A stretch of 64,000 nucleotides of DNA from Thiocapsa sp. KS1 (lineage in GTDB: Bacteria; Pseudomonadota; Gammaproteobacteria; Chromatiales; Chromatiaceae), in assembly GCF_001499735.1 (NCBI RefSeq), contig NZ_LN848257.1:3704517-3768516 (forward strand). Direction: 5' to 3'. Below the pieces are notes generated by a model that saw only the letters and a list, made by a program, of their open reading frames with translations, did not search any database and had not been told where the DNA came from. This document shows, one piece after another, positions 1-10,928 of this stretch. Every line of letters starts with the position of its first letter. Positions within the stretch are counted from its first letter, which is position 1. The translations under genes and the position numbers were made by a program.

Positions 1-2226
1 CAGGGCGTCAGTGCCGTCGAGCTGAAGGCGGCGAAGACCGGCACGGTCCGCAGCTCGCGTCTGGAATGCCCCCATTGCGGCCAGTCCACCGCCATCAGTG
101 CCATTCGGGGCGACCGTCGCGGCGGTGGCGCCTCCGACTACGGACTGCGTCAGTGGGAAAACAGCGATCTGGTCCCTCGGCCGGACGACACTTTTCAGGA
201 GCGACTCTACTGCGTCCGCTGGCGCCTGCCCGATCTGGAGGCCCTGCTTTGGGCGGAACAGCGTGAGCGCGCGGACCTGACCGATCCGCGGCCCGTTCCG
301 GATTGGGCCCCGCTCGACCGGGCAATCGATGGGCTCGCGGCGCTCCTGGACGCGAGCGATAGGCTGGACCTGGACGCGTTGCGTGCGCGCGACTGGCTGG
401 CCGAGGATGCGCGGCTGGGGGCCGCTGGCGCCGAGCGTGCCGCCTTGCGGGCGGCCAAGGCGCCCAAGGCGCGGATCGATGCCCAAAACAAGGTGTTGAT
501 TGCGCTGATCACCGCTCAAGCTGAGCGCGCAGCCGACCTCAAGACGCTCGCCGATCGGTTGCCGGGCGCCCTGTATCGTGCTGTCGAGCCGGATGATCTG
601 CAGCGCGAGGCGTTGGTTCTGAGCCTGCTGCGCGAGCGCTTCGACGACTGGCAGGCCAAGGGTTACATCCCGAGCCGACCTATTACACCGGGGGACAAGA
701 CCGACGAGCCGATTCGAACGCGCGGGTGGACGCATTGGCATCATTTGTTCACACCGAGGCAGCTTGTGGCCTTTGGAGCACTCAACTCCTTCGCAATCGG
801 CGAGTTGACCCAAAAGATCGAGCTAACCGCATGTCTACTAGGAATCTCAAGATCGATCAACTGGACTTCGCGGCTAACGGGATGGGATCCAAGCGCTGCC
901 AACGAGAAGTCGAACGCGACTTTTCAGAATCAAGCTTTGAACACGATGACCGTCTATGCCGTGCGTGCGCTGCCATCGTTGAACTCTTCATGGTATCTCG
1001 CACAACGTGACTACCTTTGCATCGGGAGCAAATCTGTACAGCTCGGGGATGCCAGATCTATTAGTGAGCTCTGTGATGTTTGGTTGACCGATCCCCCCTA
1101 TGCCGATGCCATCAATTACCACGAACTCTCCGAATTCTTCCTCGCCTGGTATGAAAGGCATCTGCCCAGGCTTTTCCCCGACTGGTACGCGGACAGCAAG
1201 CGCGCCCTCGCCATCCGTGGTTCAGGCAAGGACTTCCGCGAAGGCATGGTCGACGCCTACAGCAACCTCGCCGTCCACATGCCGGACAACGGCATGCAGA
1301 TCGTCATGTTCACCCACCAGGACGCGGGCGTCTGGGCTGACCTGGCCCTCATCCTCTGGGCCGCCGGCCTGCGGGTGACCGCGGCCTGGACCATCGCCAC
1401 CGAGACCGAGTCGGCGCTCAAGGAAGGCAACTATGTGCAGGGGACGGTCCTGATGGTGCTGCGCAAGCAGACCTCCGATGCCGTCGCTTTCCTGGACGAG
1501 ATCGTCCCGCAGGTCGAGATCGAGGTGGAGCACCAGCTCAAGTCCATGCTGGACCTGGACGACAAGGAGGATCCCAATTTCTCCGACGCCGATTATCAGC
1601 TCGCCGCCTATGCCGCCGCCCTGCGTGTGCTGACCCAATACAAAGGCATCGAGGACATCGACGTGGCCTGTGAGCTGGCCCGCGAGCGCAAGCGCGGGGC
1701 CGAGTCGCCCATCGAGCGCATCATCGAGGATGCGGTGCGGACCGCGAGTAATGTTTTGGTCCCGAACGGTATCGACGCCCAGCTTTGGAAGCGTCTCACG
1801 CCGGAGGAAAAACTCTATCTCAAGTGTCTGGAGGTGGAATCACACGGCGACTCTCGCAGCGGCGTCTTCCAGGAATTCGCCCGCGGCTTCGGTGTGCGCG
1901 ACTATCGCTTCATGCTCGAAAGCGGCAAGGCCAATCAGACACGCCTGAAGACCGCCACCGAATTCAAGCGTCGCGAATGGGGCACCGACGGCTTCGGCTC
2001 ATCCCTGCTGCGCCATGCGCTGTTCGCCGTCTACCAGGCGGCGGATCAAGACAGTACCAAGGTCGGTCTGAACTATCTCAAGACCGAGATCCGCGACTAC
2101 TGGACCCAGCGCGAGATCCTGGTCGAGATGATCAGCTTCCTGGGCGGCTTACCCATGCCGCCGTGGGCGCGCGATGCCGAGGCGGCGCGCCTGCTTGCGG
2201 GGGCCTTGGCCAATGATCACGTTTGA
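1..2226 (+). CDS. DUF1156-type DNA methylase, C-terminal part (5' end outside window)
   Basis: The frame is open from base 1, so the gene starts upstream; 741 residues are visible. Near the left edge is half of a zinc ribbon (CPHC, about visible residue 22). The stretch WHHLFTPRQLV (about 246-256) is followed by the amino-methylase motif IV, DPPY (364-367), in the setting WLTDPPYADAINYHELSEF. The second methylase in this window (12712) carries the same LFTxRQLV and DPPY...LS(E/D)FF landmarks, which places this protein in the same family (COG1743-like, putative N6-adenine methylase). The SAM-binding motif I and the DUF1156 domain itself should lie upstream and are not seen. The DNA from about 700 to 1100, just before DPPY, is visibly more AT-rich than the rest. 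Methylation of host DNA as the self-marking arm of a defence system is inferred from the helicase and ATPase downstream. Confidence 0.8.
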   Translation, partial: QGVSAVELKAAKTGTVRSSRLECPHCGQSTAISAIRGDRRGGGASDYGLRQWENSDLVPRPDDTFQERLYCVRWRLPDLEALLWAEQRERADLTDPRPVPDWAPLDRAIDGLAALLDASDRLDLDALRARDWLAEDARLGAAGAERAALRAAKAPKARIDAQNKVLIALITAQAERAADLKTLADRLPGALYRAVEPDDLQREALVLSLLRERFDDWQAKGYIPSRPITPGDKTDEPIRTRGWTHWHHLFTPRQLVAFGALNSFAIGELTQKIELTACLLGISRSINWTSRLTGWDPSAANEKSNATFQNQALNTMTVYAVRALPSLNSSWYLAQRDYLCIGSKSVQLGDARSISELCDVWLTDPPYADAINYHELSEFFLAWYERHLPRLFPDWYADSKRALAIRGSGKDFREGMVDAYSNLAVHMPDNGMQIVMFTHQDAGVWADLALILWAAGLRVTAAWTIATETESALKEGNYVQGTVLMVLRKQTSDAVAFLDEIVPQVEIEVEHQLKSMLDLDDKEDPNFSDADYQLAAYAAALRVLTQYKGIEDIDVACELARERKRGAESPIERIIEDAVRTASNVLVPNGIDAQLWKRLTPEEKLYLKCLEVESHGDSRSGVFQEFARGFGVRDYRFMLESGKANQTRLKTATEFKRREWGTDGFGSSLLRHALFAVYQAADQDSTKVGLNYLKTEIRDYWTQREILVEMISFLGGLPMPPWARDAEAARLLAGALANDHV

Positions 2227-2421
2227 GGGTCATGGGCAAGAGCTGCTCAGCCCCCTCCCGCCGGTAGATGGGGCATCGCTCGGCGGGTGTTGGCGGCATC
2301 CTTGCCGGGTAGTGCGGTGGAGGGGCCTGAACGCAAACCCGCCTGCGGGTGCCGCGATCGAAAATGATCACGACCGCACTTTATACTGGCTGAACAGTGG
2401 AACCCATCGAGGAGCCGATTC

Positions 2422-2652
2422 ATGAACATCGAGGCAGACGTCGAAGAAGACGGCACTGTGACGATTCAGGTCCCGAAGCGATATCGCGGCAAGCGCGTCC
2501 GCGTCAGCATTCAAGAAGCCGACGATCAGGCAGCCTCTGCGCAATGGCGCAAGCTGTCCGAGGTCTTGGACGGGCTCGATCAGCTCGGCACACACGGTCG
2601 CAGCCATCCTCAAATCATCGACGAGATTAGAAGGTTTCGCGAGGGATCATGA
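2422..2652 (+). CDS. small antitoxin of a PIN-toxin module
   Basis: This 76-residue acidic protein overlaps the PIN toxin gene by 4 bp (ATGA), the usual antitoxin-first layout of VapBC-type modules. The N-terminal half is beta-strand-like, with a GKRVRVSI stretch; the C-terminal half is helical and charged and would be the toxin-binding part. I do not recognise the antitoxin family with certainty. A GAGGAG ribosome binding site lies 7 bases before the ATG, which supports this start. A TATACT -10-like hexamer at 2382-2387 may be the module promoter, but no good -35 box is visible. The antitoxin presumably neutralises the toxin and represses its own promoter, as in related modules. Confidence 0.7.
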   Translation: MNIEADVEEDGTVTIQVPKRYRGKRVRVSIQEADDQAASAQWRKLSEVLDGLDQLGTHGRSHPQIIDEIRRFREGS

Positions 2653-3116
2653 AACTGGCCTACGTCGACGCCTGCGTCTGGATCAGTCTGGTCGAGGGAC
2701 TCACCACCTATCAACCCAAGATCCGCGCTGCATTGAAGAATCTGGCTTTGGACAATTGGGTGCTCTGCACATCGGACGCGGTGCGGTTGGAGGTGTTGAT
2801 CGGGCCTCTGAGAAAGAAGCAAGCACCCTTGGCGATGGCCTACCGTGCCATCCTGGAGACGACACCTGTTCTGAAAACACCCAAGTCGGTGTTCACCGAT
2901 GCCCTCTCGATCGCGGAAAGCGAGCGACTCAAGGCGATGGATGCGGTGCATATCGCGATCGCAAACCACTATGGCTGCGGCAGGTTTGTCACGACTGATC
3001 CGCACTTCATTTCACTCTCGCTCTTGACACCGCTCTGGATCGATCTGGCGAACACGGATGTCCCCGAGGTCTCGATCGATGAACCCTCCAGCGCGGACGA
3101 TGATCCTGCGAGCTGA
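2649..3116 (+). CDS. PIN-domain ribonuclease toxin (VapC-like)
   Basis: 155 residues. The acidic PIN active-site residues can be placed at Asp7 (YVDACVW), Glu48 (RLEVLIGP), Asp98 (KAMDAVHIAIA) and Asp117 (VTTDPHF), which are the spacing and contexts of Mg-dependent VapC-type RNases. The gene is translationally coupled to the antitoxin through an ATGA overlap. The last 25 residues are acidic and serine-rich and probably lie outside the fold. The module sits between a DUF1156 methylase and the SNF2 helicase of the putative defence locus. It may stabilise the island or act as an abortive effector; the sequence does not decide between these. The PIN fold assignment is firm, the RNA target unknown. 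Confidence 0.85.
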   Translation: MKLAYVDACVWISLVEGLTTYQPKIRAALKNLALDNWVLCTSDAVRLEVLIGPLRKKQAPLAMAYRAILETTPVLKTPKSVFTDALSIAESERLKAMDAVHIAIANHYGCGRFVTTDPHFISLSLLTPLWIDLANTDVPEVSIDEPSSADDDPAS

Positions 3117-3298
3117 GCAGGCAATCCGAGGTCATCCGGCGAACGAGGCACCGTGAATCACCACGCACCCGAAGGCGGCTTACCGAGGGCCTTGAACACC
3201 TCGTCCGAGCAGGCGGTGAATCCTGCCGGCCAGGGTGGGCTCAGGCGGCAGCGCAGCCGAAACTGGAGCGGTGCGTCCGCGTTCACGCCGGCAACCGT

Positions 3299-3489
3299 CA
3301 CCTTGGGCAGGGGCACACCTGTAACGCGTCGGTCGCCCGCGCGCCGCCGCTTTTGCCGAGAAGCTCCAGCGCGTCGTGGTCTCCCGGATCGAGTCCCGAC
3401 CAAACCAGGAAGTCGCGATACTCGGGCCTGGACCGAGGTATGAGCCGATTTGAAAACGAGGCCCCTAGGATCCTAGGTGGAGGCGGCAC
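3299..3489 (-). pseudogene. remnant of a HIRAN-type protein gene
   Basis: On the minus strand this stretch encodes SNRLIPRSRPEYRDFL followed by a DALELLGKSGGARATDALQV-like segment. From memory, proteins ending in a HIRAN domain have an N-terminal region with the same NRxxxxSRPEYxxFL ... DPLxxLxRSGGRRATDxxEVFPxP pattern. The reading is open at neither end: it begins without a gene start and stops soon after the ATD motif. Some further coding-like text continues in another frame down to about 3158. I read the 429-bp gap between the PIN toxin and the helicase as the scar of a decayed gene. The 14-bp palindrome CCTAGGATCCTAGG (3464-3477) lies at its 5' edge. The assignment rests on one motif and is tentative. 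Confidence 0.35.
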
Positions 3490-3545
3490 CTATCCGCCAA
3501 GTGTGCGACACTTCCGGACAGACGAAGAACACGGACGCTCCGACC

Positions 3546-7124
<3,579 letters not shown>

Positions 7125-7154
7125 TCGGCAGACTGCTTTCCTTTCCTGAAAGAT

Positions 7155-7172
7155 GTTTACTTAGATGTAAAC
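7155..7172 (+). promoter_or_regulatory. inverted-repeat operator upstream of the TAC module
   Basis: A perfect inverted repeat, GTTTAC-N6-GTAAAC, ends 3 bases before the GTG start of the toxin gene. GATGT also occurs directly repeated within it. XRE-type antitoxins bind short palindromes of this size at their own promoters, so this is the likely autoregulatory operator for the module at 7176-8539. This is inferred from position and symmetry. Confidence 0.6.
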
Positions 7173-7175
7173 CCC

Positions 7176-7586
7176 GTGCTTGAATATCAGGGGATCAGGC
7201 TCACCATCCGATACTGTGAGCAACCGCCGCAAGGCGTCGACCCGAGCGCATGGAGTCCACCGAGTTGGGATCAGGCACTCGCGCACATCCCCGCGAAGAA
7301 GCACGGGAGCATCTTCGCCAAGATGCTGGCGAGACAAACGATCCTGGCAGACAAGGCGCAACTTCGATCGCCGGATCACTGGAACACCGAGGGTGAAACG
7401 CCCGACGGCAAACGCTTCTACGCGATCAAGGTCGATAAGATCCGCGCCTACGGGTGGTTCTCGATACGGCACAAGGGCGTCTTCTTCATCAGTCATTTTG
7501 CCTTCAAGAAAGGGCAAAAACTCGCCAGTTCGGACGCAAACCGCGTCATCGCAAATTGGCGAAAGTTCGAGGAACAGCAACCATGA
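7176..7586 (+). CDS. HigB/Gp49-like mRNA interferase toxin of a TAC module
   Basis: 136 residues with a GTG start. The C-terminal half resembles the RelE/HigB (phage Gp49-like) fold: a basic beta core (FYAIKVDKIRAYGWF), then VFFISHFAFKKGQKL and a final helix IANWRKF. HigB proteins cut mRNA at the ribosome. The order toxin, then XRE antitoxin, then SecB-like chaperone is that of tripartite toxin-antitoxin-chaperone systems such as the HigBA1-SecB-like unit of Mycobacterium tuberculosis. It overlaps the antitoxin start by 4 bp. The first 35 residues are not clearly part of the toxin fold, and the catalytic residues cannot be fixed by eye. Confidence 0.7.
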   Translation: MLEYQGIRLTIRYCEQPPQGVDPSAWSPPSWDQALAHIPAKKHGSIFAKMLARQTILADKAQLRSPDHWNTEGETPDGKRFYAIKVDKIRAYGWFSIRHKGVFFISHFAFKKGQKLASSDANRVIANWRKFEEQQP

Positions 7587-7975
7587 CCATTTTCTTGGAA
7601 CATTGGGCGAGCCAGAGCGAAGAGAACGCCAAGCTCGCAGCCCAGGAGTTACTGATCGCCGAGGTCACGGAGGCAATCTGGGAGGCCATGCAAGCGGCCG
7701 GAATCACGAAAACCGAGTTGGCGAATCGTCTCGGTTCGACGAAGGGGTACGTTTCCCAAGTCTTGAATGGGTCGCGCAATATGACCCTTCGGACTCTGTC
7801 GGATTTTTGTTGCGTCTTGAATCAGAAACCGACCATCAGTGTCTATCCCAAGGGGGATGGAGGCGCATGGCAAACGCTTACAGCGAAGGACATTTCCGCC
7901 GGCCCGTCGAAACTTCATTACCGGCGCACCGGAAACCTCATCGAGCCGCTTGACCACTGGCCATTGGCGGCCTGA
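7583..7975 (+). CDS. XRE-family antitoxin (HigA-like) with C-terminal extension
   Basis: 130 residues. A helix-turn-helix of the XRE/Cro type spans about residues 35-82 (GITKTELANRLGSTKGYVSQ followed by VLNGSRNMTLRTLSDF). The start is set by the ATGA overlap with the toxin. After the DNA-binding domain comes a tail of about 45 residues ending in hydrophobic, proline- and tryptophan-containing sequence (NLIEPLDHWPLAA). In characterised TAC systems such a tail is the chaperone-addiction segment that makes the antitoxin unstable unless the SecB-like chaperone binds it; that role is inferred here. It probably represses the operon at the GTTTAC/GTAAAC operator. Confidence 0.8.
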   Translation: MTIFLEHWASQSEENAKLAAQELLIAEVTEAIWEAMQAAGITKTELANRLGSTKGYVSQVLNGSRNMTLRTLSDFCCVLNQKPTISVYPKGDGGAWQTLTAKDISAGPSKLHYRRTGNLIEPLDHWPLAA

Positions 7976-7978
7976 ACC

Positions 7979-8539
7979 ATGGATACCGCACTGCTGGAAC
8001 GTGCCAAGAATGCGCTCGGTATTGAAGGCGTTTTCCTGCGGGCCGGCGAGATTCACTGTCGAACGGGATTTATGCCCCGCTTTATCGAGGAGGATATGTC
8101 GCTCGTCCCGCAATATCGCGCCCTTCCAAAAGGCGAATTCCATGTCGTTACGGCAGATGTCAAGGGTACAGGCGATCGCAAAACGACTGTCCTTTTCTTT
8201 TACGAGACGGCAGTGCGACTTGTTGACGGTCCTACACCAGAAGCCACCGAAACAGCTACGAACCTTGGAGAAGACGTAGCCTATGTCGAAATCGCGGCCA
8301 CGTTTTGTGCGCAATACAGCCTAGACGGGAACGGCGTCCCGGAGGAGGATGAAGCGCTTCGCTCTGCCCTCGAGACCTTCGGACGGTATAACGTTGGCTA
8401 TCACGTCTGGCCATATTGGCGTGAGTATGTTCAGAACACATGCGCGCGCATGGGTATCCCGCCGATTCCAGTTCCGATGTATCGGCTTCCGGTGTCGTCC
8501 GCGCCTAACGCCGACAGGACCAGTGAATCGACACCATGA
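7979..8539 (+). CDS. SecB-like chaperone of the TAC module
   Basis: 186 residues, starting 3 bases after the antitoxin stop. The central part is beta-rich, and the segment VGYHVWPYWREYVQNTCARM followed by GIPPIPVPMY matches the C-terminal landmark of SecB ([21 protein letters not shown] in E. coli), including the Trp/Phe-Pro-Tyr-Arg-Glu core. Solitary SecB-like proteins next to toxin-antitoxin pairs protect the antitoxin from aggregation and proteolysis. Here the gene is tightly coupled to a HigB/HigA-like pair, so I read it as the dedicated chaperone rather than the export SecB. The last 15 residues are low-complexity. No other export gene is nearby. Confidence 0.8.
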   Translation: MDTALLERAKNALGIEGVFLRAGEIHCRTGFMPRFIEEDMSLVPQYRALPKGEFHVVTADVKGTGDRKTTVLFFYETAVRLVDGPTPEATETATNLGEDVAYVEIAATFCAQYSLDGNGVPEEDEALRSALETFGRYNVGYHVWPYWREYVQNTCARMGIPPIPVPMYRLPVSSAPNADRTSESTP

Positions 8540-8557
8540 GGGTTCCAGGAGGAGACC

Positions 8558-9664
8558 ATGGGGTTCTGGCATACCGGGTATTTTGAGTTCAAGGATCCGC
8601 TGGATCTTGAAGGCGCCTACAAGCCGGGTCCGACGATCTATCGCTGCCAACAGTGCGACGCGACCTTCAACACAGCGGAGGCTCTGCGGACGCACCGTTT
8701 CGAGCATCATACCCACAACCGACCAACCCTCTTTCTCGCCGGCCGTGAAGTCGGGACGACGCCTGCGCGCGTTACTCGCCACATCAACCCCGACGAGGTC
8801 GTCGCATCACACTGCGAACGTGTTTGGCTCAACCAGGTAGCGGTTGCTCCAGAAAATCTCGGTTTCGCATTGGCAGCAATCGCGAACGACACCGCGAAAT
8901 TGAGGTTGATCAACAAAGATATTGCCGCTGACTACACGATTTGCTTCGAGATCGCGGCGGACGAGGATCTCGCAGGCGTCGATCGGTGTTTTGCGGAAGT
9001 CGCACGCCGCGGTCGCCTCGACCGACGTTCAGTGGAAGACTTCATCGCAGCAGCACATGCGCACCCGACGGCGATACGCTACTGCGATGGTATCTGCGAA
9101 TACTTTTACGGGGTCTTGACCAAGGAGCGGTCGAGGGAATCCTCATTGCCTTATGGCAGCTATCGCGAGAAATTTACGAGGGCAAGTGATGTCTTGCAGG
9201 ATTTCGATCGGCCTCTAGGTCGCATGATCTGTGATTTGATCGCTTTTCATTTCAACCACTTCCACGAACTTAACGGCTGCGCCCCTACATCCAGGATCCA
9301 AATCGCGTCAGCGCGCTTCAAGCGTTGGCTTACCGGGAATCCTATCGGTGCGGAGGCCCTGCTCAGCCGACCTCACAACGAACATTTTGAACGACTCCTC
9401 ACGGATTTAGAGGCGGAGAAGATCATTGCTTGGAGCGTCAAGGGAACTGACATGCTGCGGGCTCACACCCAAGATATGGAAGCCATGTTACGGCAGGATC
9501 TTGCCGAGTTCGATCGGACAAAGTTGACAATCCTGCTTGCCGAGGTATACGCGCACGCCAGAAATGTCAGCGGCGCACGGCGCTACGCACGCGAACTGCG
9601 AAATAGCCCAACGTTAGGCGACTGGGCGGAACATCTGCTCGCTCGTTTAAGTGAGATTGAATAG
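8558..9664 (+). CDS. C2H2 zinc-finger protein of unknown function
   Basis: 368 residues with a strong AGGAGGAG ribosome binding site. A classical C2H2 finger, C-x2-C-x12-H-x3-H, is formed by Cys30, Cys33, His46 and His50 (YRCQQCDATFNTAEALRTH). Such a finger is uncommon in bacteria outside the Ros/MucR type, which this does not resemble. The rest is mostly alpha-helical, with no motif I recognise; the C-terminal 90 residues look like paired helices (TKLTILLAEVYAHARNVSGA, then RRYARELRNSP), reminiscent of a TPR-like end. It is the first gene of a compact trio with the coiled-coil protein (4-bp gap) and the Hsp70. Codon use looks less GC-rich than in the flanking methylases. Function unknown; it may be the nucleic-acid or target sensor of the trio. 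Confidence 0.75.
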   Translation: MGFWHTGYFEFKDPLDLEGAYKPGPTIYRCQQCDATFNTAEALRTHRFEHHTHNRPTLFLAGREVGTTPARVTRHINPDEVVASHCERVWLNQVAVAPENLGFALAAIANDTAKLRLINKDIAADYTICFEIAADEDLAGVDRCFAEVARRGRLDRRSVEDFIAAAHAHPTAIRYCDGICEYFYGVLTKERSRESSLPYGSYREKFTRASDVLQDFDRPLGRMICDLIAFHFNHFHELNGCAPTSRIQIASARFKRWLTGNPIGAEALLSRPHNEHFERLLTDLEAEKIIAWSVKGTDMLRAHTQDMEAMLRQDLAEFDRTKLTILLAEVYAHARNVSGARRYARELRNSPTLGDWAEHLLARLSEIE

Positions 9665-9668
9665 CCAG

Positions 9669-10928
9669 ATGACCCAGTCACGTAAGATTCCAATCACGAA
9701 CAAGTCGACCGGCAAGCTGACGATGGGAAAGGCGGCAAATGTCCAGGCGGCAGCGAAACCGCGAACAGCCCAGAGAGATGATCGTGCGACCGCGAGTGAG
9801 CTTCCGTCGGAACGGCAAGATAGCCCGATCGCGAATACGCTCGCGGCTGAACACATCGATTCATCTCAACCAGCGGCATCTGGTCATGATCTGACCCAGG
9901 ATGTAAACAAAAAGAAAGGTCCACCTGTCGAGAACCTAGAGCAATTCATTGCCTACGCATATTCCCGCCAGGGACAACGGATCACACTCAAGCCAGCTGT
10001 TGAGAAGGCGATCTGCCGACATCCAAAATTGTCTGAAGAAGCCCGCAGCCGCCTTCTGCGGCTTGCTGGTGACGATCTGTTGCTTGCTGTCCCGCGCCAA
10101 TTACTGCTCATCGTCCGGGACATTGCAGGCTATCCCGTTCTCAACAGCGAGATGCGCAACTTCGTCAGGCAGGTGTTGGAGATGCACCCGGCATTTTCCA
10201 GGCCGGAGCTTAAATCCGCACTCGGAAATCAGCCTGACGCGCCCGGCCCGGAAAGCGCGATGGCCATGTTGGTCACGAGCGACTTTTCGGCGTTGCCCGA
10301 CTTGAAAAGGGATAAGCCGCTTAGGTCTAAAGATTTTGATGAATTGCGGGCCAACGCTGCGTACTGCCTTGCGGTATGGTTTACCGAAACGCGGGGTTTA
10401 TCGATCGAAAAGATCAATCAACTTCTATATGAGACCCTTTGGCGCCCAATGTCCCCTGGCGCCAAGGACGAGACAGTGAGGTTGCGCTCGTTAACCGAGA
10501 TCCGAGATCTTGCGGGCGTCGGTCTTGCTTGCGCGACCTTCAAAAGACAGTCCGATGAAATGGCTTACGTTGTGGCGGATGCAGGGAAAAAGCTGACCAA
10601 CGCTTCGGAGCACGTCACTGCCCTGACAATGAGAAACGAGCAGCTTCGGCGGGATCTGGATGAGCGCGACCGACGCCTGGCCGCCTTGGATCAAGCATTG
10701 GAGTCCGAACGCCGTGATCATGCGCACACACGCGCTCATCTTCAGGACGATTTCGAACAGCTCCGGACCCGCTTACTAAGGCGAATCAAGGCCGAGGTCA
10801 ACCTATTGACGGAGGGCTTGCACGCACTTCGACGCGATCCTCCCAAGGTTCATGTAATGGAAGATCATGCCGAGCGCGCGCTCGATGCGTTGCGCAAAGC
10901 AATCAAGGAGTTGGAAGACGATGAGTGA
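9669..10928 (+). CDS. coiled-coil protein of unknown function, partner of the Hsp70
   Basis: 419 residues from ATG 9669; a GTG at 9651 inside the previous gene is an alternative. The first 80 residues are polar and probably disordered. A helical domain follows (about 80-270, beginning NLEQFIAYAYSRQGQ). Residues about 290-370 form a long heptad-rich coiled coil (MRNEQLRRDLDERDRRLAAL and onward), and the end is a charged helix (ALDALRKAIKELEDDE). Its stop overlaps the Hsp70 start by 8 bp, so the two are translationally coupled. No J domain or GrpE signature could be seen, yet a long coiled coil beside an Hsp70 is the shape expected of a nucleotide-exchange factor or adaptor. That role is inference only. 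Confidence 0.75.
   Translation: MTQSRKIPITNKSTGKLTMGKAANVQAAAKPRTAQRDDRATASELPSERQDSPIANTLAAEHIDSSQPAASGHDLTQDVNKKKGPPVENLEQFIAYAYSRQGQRITLKPAVEKAICRHPKLSEEARSRLLRLAGDDLLLAVPRQLLLIVRDIAGYPVLNSEMRNFVRQVLEMHPAFSRPELKSALGNQPDAPGPESAMAMLVTSDFSALPDLKRDKPLRSKDFDELRANAAYCLAVWFTETRGLSIEKINQLLYETLWRPMSPGAKDETVRLRSLTEIRDLAGVGLACATFKRQSDEMAYVVADAGKKLTNASEHVTALTMRNEQLRRDLDERDRRLAALDQALESERRDHAHTRAHLQDDFEQLRTRLLRRIKAEVNLLTEGLHALRRDPPKVHVMEDHAERALDALRKAIKELEDDE

Noticed and set aside
3464..3477. 14-bp palindrome CCTAGGATCCTAGG before the helicase gene.
   Set aside because: Short, single occurrence, not placed like a promoter operator; mentioned only as the edge of the decayed gene.
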